Positions 21,926-26,403 of a DNA stretch of 26,403 nt are shown piece after piece. Where the stretch lies: contig DAICZV010000003.1 in NCBI GenBank assembly GCA_027310975.1, positions 1-26,403 of the forward strand, read 5' to 3'. The stretch is from a bacterium (GTDB lineage Bacteria; Patescibacteriota; Minisyncoccia; UBA6257; GWB1-50-10). Positions within the stretch are counted from its first letter, which is position 1; each line of letters begins with the position of its first letter. The position numbers and the translations under genes are program-made. The notes beneath the pieces are model-generated. The model had not been told where the DNA came from and ran no database searches. It was given only the letters and a program-made list of their open reading frames with translations.

Positions 21926-21931
21926 ATTTTA
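21926..21931 (-). promoter_or_regulatory. -10 box of gatB, back to back with the rnc promoter region
   Basis: On the minus strand TAAAAT ends 7 nt before the upstream ATG at 21918. The surrounding ATTTTACGTTAAAAT is almost a palindrome, so a plus-strand TTAAAAT for rnc (start 21968) overlaps the same site. Confidence 0.5.
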
Positions 21932-21967
21932 CGTTAAAATTGAGGCAGAGAAAAGCTTGCAACGTAA

Positions 21968-22675
21968 ATGACCGACCTATCCAAATTGGAGGGGACTTTA
22001 GGGGTTAAGTTCAAAAACCAGGAGGTTTTGAAGGAAGCCCTAACGCACCGCTCCTACTTGAACGAGCATCCCGCCTGGCCGCTTCCCCAAAATGAGCGGC
22101 TGGAATACTTGGGAGACGCCGTGCTGGAACTTGCCGTCACCGAACGGCTTTTTACCCGTTTCCCCGACTTTCAAGAAGGCCGGATGACCACGCTCCGGGC
22201 CGCTCTCGTGAACCGTGAAATGCTCTCCGTCATCGCCAAAGAAATTGACCTGCAAAAGTTCGTCCTCATGTCCCGGGGCGAGGCCAAGGACAGCAAGAAG
22301 GCGAAGGACATCATCCTCTCCAACGCTTTTGAGGCCCTCGTGGGAGCCGTCTATCTGGACCTCGGCTACGAGGTCTCGCGCGAGGTCGTGGACAAACTCG
22401 TGATACCGCATTTGGAAGAGATAGTGGAAAAAGGTCTGGACCGTGATCCGAAGAGCGTTCTTCAGGAGGTCATTCAGGAGAAGCTGAAGGTGACGCCGAC
22501 CTACGAAGTCGTGCGCGAAAGCGGCCCGGACCATCAAAAGCAGTTTGAAGTCGGGGTTTATTTCAGCGAAGAGCTTTTCGCCGAAGGCCAGGGCTCTTCC
22601 AAACAGGAGGCGGAGAACCGCGCCGCCCGGAATGCCCTTACGAAACTGGCAAACGAAGCGAAACGGCATGACTAA
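21968..22675 (+). CDS. rnc: Ribonuclease III
   Basis: 235 residues. It cleaves double-stranded RNA; here the expected substrates include the pre-16S and pre-23S stems. The catalytic signature is NERLEYLGDAVLELAVTERL (residues about 41-60). KDIILSNAFEALVGAVYLDLG holds the second acidic cluster (Glu in FEALVGA). A dsRNA-binding domain follows from about residue 158 (DPKSVLQEVIQEKLKVTPTY) to the C-terminus (GQGSSKQEAENRAARNAL). No Shine-Dalgarno before the ATG (GCAACGTAA). It overlaps the SMC-like gene by 8 nt, keeping the widespread rnc-smc order. Confidence 0.96.
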   Translation: MTDLSKLEGTLGVKFKNQEVLKEALTHRSYLNEHPAWPLPQNERLEYLGDAVLELAVTERLFTRFPDFQEGRMTTLRAALVNREMLSVIAKEIDLQKFVLMSRGEAKDSKKAKDIILSNAFEALVGAVYLDLGYEVSREVVDKLVIPHLEEIVEKGLDRDPKSVLQEVIQEKLKVTPTYEVVRESGPDHQKQFEVGVYFSEELFAEGQGSSKQEAENRAARNALTKLANEAKRHD

Positions 22676-24845
22676 CTTTTTGACGCGGCTGGAGCTCCAG
22701 GGCTTTAAATCTTTCGCCGGAAAGACGGTTTTGGAATTTCCCTCGCGCGTCACGGCCGTCGTGGGGCCGAACGGTTCCGGAAAGTCCAACATCATTGACG
22801 CCATTCGCTGGGTCTTGGGGGAGCGCGAAGCGAAACAGCTCCGCGGCGAGACCTTAGGCAACCTCATCTTCGCCGGCACGCCCAAAAAACCCGCCGTCGG
22901 TTTCGCCAAGGTGGCGCTTTGTTTCAACAATCAGAAAAAGCTCTTCCCGGGCGAGACGGCCGAAGCGGTCCTTGAAAGGCGCATTGACCGGTCGGGCGAA
23001 TCGTCCTTTGCGTTGAACGACAGCGAGGTCAAGCTCAAAGACCTTTTGCCGCTCCTCGCCAAAGCGCGCCTCGGCACGCGCGGGCTCATGATCGTAGGCC
23101 AGGGGCAGAGCGACATCTTCGTTCGGAGCACCCCGGAGGAAAGGCGGCTGATGATAGAAGAGGTGCTGGGCCTCCGCGAATTCCGTTTGAAAAAGAACCA
23201 GGCCGAAAGGCGCCTGGAAGCGAGCGAGATAAACATGGAAAAGGTGCGGGCGATGCTTGAGGAGCTCGCGCCCCACGTGCGCATACTGAAGCGCCAAAAG
23301 AGCCGCTTTCTGCGCCGGACGGAGGTGGAGGAAGAGCTCAAAGCCCTGGAGGACGCCTATTTCTACGTCCGCAATAAGGCGCTCTCCGAAAGTTTGGCCA
23401 GGGTGGAGACGCCGCTTAAAGCGCTTCAAGAAGAGCTCGCCGCGGCGAATCGCGATGTTTCCGGCCAGGAGAGCGTTTTGGAAAAAGAGAAGAATACCGA
23501 CGCCGATTTTGAAAAAGCGCGGAGCATTCGGGAAAAGATAAAAGCGGCCGCCCAGGAAGAATCCGGTCTCGCATTGGAACTGGCGAAGCTGGAGGCGCGG
23601 CTTGAAATGCAAAAGGCGGTGGCCCCGACGGACCATTCCGCCGCGGAACTCAAAATGCTCGTGCAGGACCTGCGGAAGGACCTTGCGGTTTGGCGCGGCG
23701 CCGATGACCTTGCCGGCGTCAAGCGCTCCATTGACGAATGGCTCTCGCGCCTCAAAAAGTTCATTGAAGGCGAAAGCGCCGTGCTGGACAAGGACCTCGT
23801 CCTTCAAAGCGATAAGCTCAAGGAGGCGCTCAAGGGCAAAAAAGAATCCATCCAAAAACTCCAAAAAGAAGAGGAAGAGATCGCGTTAAGCCAACAGAAG
23901 TCCAGCCAGGTCTTCCGCGAACGGGTGGAAAATTTGAACAAGGCCAAGAATGCCGCCCGGGCGCTGGAACAGCGCATCCAATCCCAGCTCTTGGAAAAGG
24001 AAAAACTTCAGATCGGCCTCAAGGATTTGGAGCGCGAATGGCTCGCCTTGGGCCGCGCGCTTGCGGAACTCAAAATGGCGAATCCGCCCATCGGAACGGA
24101 CGCCCTGGGGCCGGAGGCGTGGAGCGAAACGGAAAGGAAGCTGATGCGCCTGCGGGGGGAATTAGCCGCGATAGGCGAAATAGACGCGAGCTTGATCAAG
24201 GAGGCGGACGAGAGCGAGGCCCGGTACGATTTTCTGACCCAGCAGATAGCGGACCTCACGAAGGCGAGCGCGGACCTCAAGGCGCTCATTAAAGACCTGG
24301 ACGAGCGCATCCGCGAAGATTTTAAAAAGGCCTTCCACGCTATCAGCGAGGAGTTCAACAACTACTTCCGATTGATGTTCGGCGGCGGCAAGGCAAAGCT
24401 GTCTTTGGAGGTTAAAAAGCCCCCGGTGATCACTGAAGAAGCGCCGCCAAACGGAGAGGGCGGGGAACAGCCGCTGGCCGGCAATGGCAGCGATGAAGAG
24501 CCGGATTTGGAGATAGGCGTGGAGGTGGATGTGAGCGTGCCGCGGAAGAAGATAACCAACCTGGAGATGCTCTCAGGCGGGGAAAAGACGCTCGTCTCCC
24601 TCGCTGCCCTCTTTGCTCTCATCGCCATCTCGCCGCCGCCCTTCCTCGTCTTGGACGAGATAGACGCGGCCCTGGATGAAGAGAATGCCCGGCGCTTCGC
24701 CGAACTTATCAAGGAATTCGCCTCAAAGACCCAGTTCGTCATCGTCACCCACAACCGCTCAACCATGGAAGCGGCGGAGGTGCTTTACGGGGTGACTATG
24801 GGGGATGACGGGGTTTCCAAGGTCCTTTCGCTGAAGCTCGAGTAA
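22668..24845 (+). CDS. smc: Short SMC-like chromosome segregation ATPase
   Basis: 725 residues, against about 1,150-1,200 for bacterial SMC. The N-terminal head has LELQGFKSFAGKTVLEFPS, Walker A GPNGSGKS (33-40), IRWVLGE, and the Q-loop region GTRGLMIVGQGQSDIFVRST followed by EERRLMIEEVLGLREFRLKK. The middle (about 200-560) is charged, heptad-like coiled coil broken by short Pro/Gly stretches. I see no SMC hinge glycine pattern. The C-terminal head has FNNYFRLMFGGGKAKL, signature MLSGGEKTLVSLAALFAL (LSGGEK from 635), Walker B FLVLDEIDAALDEEN and VIVTHNRSTME. An acidic loop (about 585-620) interrupts the head strands. The ATG at 22668 overlaps rnc by 8 nt. It could be a hinge-reduced condensin or an SMC-like repair ATPase. 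Confidence 0.85.
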   Translation: MTNFLTRLELQGFKSFAGKTVLEFPSRVTAVVGPNGSGKSNIIDAIRWVLGEREAKQLRGETLGNLIFAGTPKKPAVGFAKVALCFNNQKKLFPGETAEAVLERRIDRSGESSFALNDSEVKLKDLLPLLAKARLGTRGLMIVGQGQSDIFVRSTPEERRLMIEEVLGLREFRLKKNQAERRLEASEINMEKVRAMLEELAPHVRILKRQKSRFLRRTEVEEELKALEDAYFYVRNKALSESLARVETPLKALQEELAAANRDVSGQESVLEKEKNTDADFEKARSIREKIKAAAQEESGLALELAKLEARLEMQKAVAPTDHSAAELKMLVQDLRKDLAVWRGADDLAGVKRSIDEWLSRLKKFIEGESAVLDKDLVLQSDKLKEALKGKKESIQKLQKEEEEIALSQQKSSQVFRERVENLNKAKNAARALEQRIQSQLLEKEKLQIGLKDLEREWLALGRALAELKMANPPIGTDALGPEAWSETERKLMRLRGELAAIGEIDASLIKEADESEARYDFLTQQIADLTKASADLKALIKDLDERIREDFKKAFHAISEEFNNYFRLMFGGGKAKLSLEVKKPPVITEEAPPNGEGGEQPLAGNGSDEEPDLEIGVEVDVSVPRKKITNLEMLSGGEKTLVSLAALFALIAISPPPFLVLDEIDAALDEENARRFAELIKEFASKTQFVIVTHNRSTMEAAEVLYGVTMGDDGVSKVLSLKLE

Positions 24846-24846
24846 C

Positions 24847-25008
24847 GGCGGCTTCGCCTCTTATTCCTCAATCGCCGGTGGTTCGTCCGCTCCAGCGGCG
24901 GACGACCACGCTGCACTCTCGGCCGCAAAATCCGTCCGTCGGCTGACGGATGGAACCGAGCTTTTGCGGCCTCCGAGAGCCGCTTTCGGAACAAGAGGCG
25001 AAGCCGCC
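24847..25008 (+). repeat. Nested-hairpin element, copy 2 (downstream of smc)
   Basis: A perfect 16-bp outer inverted repeat GGCGGCTTCGCCTCTT (24847-24862) / AAGAGGCGAAGCCGCC (24993-25008) encloses CGTCCGC-TCCAGCG-GCGGACG, CACTCTC (24914-24920), GGCCGCAAAA, a CCGTC/GACGG hairpin, CCGAGC (24956-24961), TTTTGCGGCC and CCGAGAG (24973-24979). The order and the core words (TCCAGCG, CACTCTC, CCGAGCTTTT, CCGAGAG) match copy 1 at 3723-3875, while every paired stem has changed sequence and kept pairing. It occupies the 3' flank of smc and may terminate or stabilise its mRNA. Confidence 0.72.
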
Positions 25009-25131
25009 TTAGTTAGTGCCAGTTCAAGAACCCGTTCCGGTTTTTCTAAGTTATTTAGCCATGGCTTTTTAACTTTGAGTGATGGTTGACAAAATAGGTA
25101 GTTTTAGGCACTTTAAAGGCGGAAGTTTGAA

Positions 25132-25884
25132 ATGGTTTCTAGTGTCCGTGAACGAACGATCGGACCCATAGAATCCTTAAATCTAGTGAAAGGCGAAGAA
25201 ATGAGTGGAACCGTATCGCGTGGCCAAGCTCTGCAGGTCAGTGCCCGAGTAGCAACCCAAATCAACTGGGATGAGCTCGATGGGGATGCTCTTCAAGCAG
25301 AGGTTATCCAATTACCTCCTGAAGAGTTCGGTAGTAAATTTACCGATTTCCTTAAAACCATGGCACGTGTTCGCATGGTGCACGATTACTTTCAGGAAAC
25401 AAAATTGCGGCGGACAATTTATATCCCACCCATGGGACGACCAGACATAGAAGAACTTTCCGCCGTTTTACAAGGGTCTTCTGTGAAAATCGCATACGAT
25501 ATCTCACAGACGGGGCCAATACAGCTTGCTTTGGGTACGATACTGTCTCCCGAGGAAAGCGAGATATCAATGGCGGAGTTGGACTTCAGGTTGAGCGCCA
25601 TAGCCGGAAGGCTGTTGGGATATCAACATGCTCAATGGCTGGTCAGAAATCAAGATGAATATCCTGAATTCAAAGAGTTGACCGGCAAAATCGAGATTAT
25701 TTTTATGCCAGGCCTGGAGGTCAGGGTTGATGGCTTCCTGTATTTCACGCCAGCTCTGGTGCCAGAAAAAAGTAAAGAGCGTTGGGAGTTAGAATGGATC
25801 GGGTCAAGCGGCGCTTCACGTAGCAATCGTTTGATAGCCTGTGCGCATCGTGCTCAAGTGTGGCGCGCTGTAGCATCTGATTAA
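25132..25884 (+). CDS. Conserved hypothetical protein (CPR-type)
   Basis: 250 residues, no motif I can assign. The segment SISMAELDFRLSAIAGRLLG-like (EISMAELDFRLSAIAGRLLG) with YQHAQWLVRNQDEYPEFKEL resembles a family of hypothetical proteins I recall from Parcubacteria (pattern GYQ.A.WLV..Q.E.PEF). There are no signal peptide or membrane segments. Upstream, TTGACA (25086-25091) is a possible -35, but no good -10 follows at the right distance. An alternative start is ATG 25201 (MSGTVSRGQ). Composition is less GC-rich than its neighbours. A terminator follows. Confidence 0.65.
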   Translation: MVSSVRERTIGPIESLNLVKGEEMSGTVSRGQALQVSARVATQINWDELDGDALQAEVIQLPPEEFGSKFTDFLKTMARVRMVHDYFQETKLRRTIYIPPMGRPDIEELSAVLQGSSVKIAYDISQTGPIQLALGTILSPEESEISMAELDFRLSAIAGRLLGYQHAQWLVRNQDEYPEFKELTGKIEIIFMPGLEVRVDGFLYFTPALVPEKSKERWELEWIGSSGASRSNRLIACAHRAQVWRAVASD

Positions 25885-25909
25885 TTCTTGGCGCACCGCT
25901 TTTAAATGT

Positions 25910-25945
25910 GGCCCCGTTGACGAATGTTATCGGGGCCTTTTATTT
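25910..25945 (+). terminator. Intrinsic terminator
   Basis: GGCCCCG (25910-25916) and CGGGGCC (25931-25937) followed by TTTTATTT, between the hypothetical gene and rpsP. Confidence 0.88.
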
Positions 25946-26003
25946 CAAAACTTGCCTTTTTGGCGGGTTTTTTGTATCCTTGCCTTTGTAGTAAATACAG
26001 CCA

Positions 26004-26375
26004 ATGCTAGCGATAAAGCTTAAAAGAATAGGGAAGAAGCACCAAGGGTCCTTCCGGGTCGTGGTGGCGGAAAAGCGCTCCAAGATGGTGGGCCGCTTTA
26101 CCGATGATCTTGGCTGGTGGAACCCGCGGACGGACAAGTTTGACGTGGTCAAAGAAAGAGCTTTGGAATGGATAAAGAAGGGGGCTCAGCCGACGCCCAC
26201 CGTCCACAATTTGCTCATCACGGCAGGCATTCTCTCTGGCAAGAAAATACCGGTCCATCATCAGCCTAAGAAATCCGCCGAGGTTGCCGCACCCGCCGCG
26301 CCTGCTGCTGCCGCGCCGGCTGCTCCGGTTGCTCAAAAAGCCCCGGAAGCTCCCGAAGCTCCAGCGGCCGCCTAA
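26004..26375 (+). CDS. rpsP: 30S ribosomal protein S16 with Ala/Pro-rich tail
   Basis: 123 residues. MLAIKLKRIGKKHQGSFRVV and VAEKRSKMVGRFTDDLGWWN followed by PRTDKFDVVKERALEWIKKG and AQPTPTVHNLL are the standard S16 body (to about residue 80). The last 40 or so residues are a low-complexity Ala/Pro tail (AAPAAPAAAAPAAPVAQKAP), also seen in some other bacterial S16. No Shine-Dalgarno precedes the ATG. A weak TAGTAA box ends 9 nt upstream. After the stop, TTGACT and TATATT near the window end may be the next promoter. Confidence 0.95.
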   Translation: MLAIKLKRIGKKHQGSFRVVVAEKRSKMVGRFTDDLGWWNPRTDKFDVVKERALEWIKKGAQPTPTVHNLLITAGILSGKKIPVHHQPKKSAEVAAPAAPAAAAPAAPVAQKAPEAPEAPAAA

Positions 26376-26403
26376 TCATCTTGACTTTTTATTATATTTG
26401 TGC

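Noticed and set aside
22040..23864. Long minus-strand frames across rnc and smc
   Set aside because: Antisense shadows of two well-supported genes; no motifs.

Overview
The window looks like a chromosomal segment of a Patescibacteria (Candidate Phyla Radiation, CPR) bacterium, most likely Parcubacteria-like. This is inferred from interrupted and expanded 16S and 23S rRNA genes, short divergent housekeeping proteins, a Gram-positive-like type IV pilus locus and several hypothetical families I associate with this group. No taxonomic search could be run.

Layout. (1) 1-758, minus strand: ribosomal proteins L31 and L25 (L25 cut by the window edge). (2) 826-3722: a stand-alone 16S rRNA unit with a -35/-10 promoter, a matched 5'/3' processing stem, an expanded helix 17 and an 876-nt intron with a LAGLIDADG ORF. 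It is followed by a nested-hairpin element (3723-3875). (3) 3920-10463: a pilus locus with a receiver protein, three tandem major-pilin paralogues, PilB ATPase, PilC platform protein and a minor pilin fused to a LamG-like lectin domain. (4) 10503-12552: two tRNA-Thr genes around an HNH endonuclease and a gene remnant, then L33, tRNA-Trp and an isoaspartyl methyltransferase that begins 3 nt after the tRNA. (5) 12626-16752: 23S rRNA with a group I intron and LAGLIDADG ORF in the sarcin-ricin loop, then 5S. (6) 16890-20241: a receiver-like zinc protein, phosphoglycerate kinase, a DHH phosphoesterase and RNase HI. (7) 20357-24845: gatB (minus), divergent from rnc and a short SMC-like ATPase. (8) 24847-26375: a second nested-hairpin element, a hypothetical gene and ribosomal protein S16.

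The most interesting theme is translation initiation. Helix 45 of the 16S is intact by covariation, but the tail after GGATCA is A/T-rich and lacks CCTCC. A CCTCCTTA sequence exists 80 nt further on, outside the pre-16S processing stem and locked in an inverted repeat. At the same time many genes have a -10 hexamer ending only 7-10 nt before the ATG (receiver, pilin 3, pilB, pilC, HNH, pgk, and the original gatB start), which predicts leaderless mRNAs. The methyltransferase would get a near-leaderless 5' end from tRNA processing. A few genes (notably the one at 17040) instead have a long leader and a strong Shine-Dalgarno, so two expression modes may coexist.

A second theme is palindromic elements inside functional units. 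One is an in-frame insertion in gatB. Another sits in a duplicated gatB start, where ten codons were copied with only third-position changes. There are also two copies of a covarying multi-hairpin element with a shared core.
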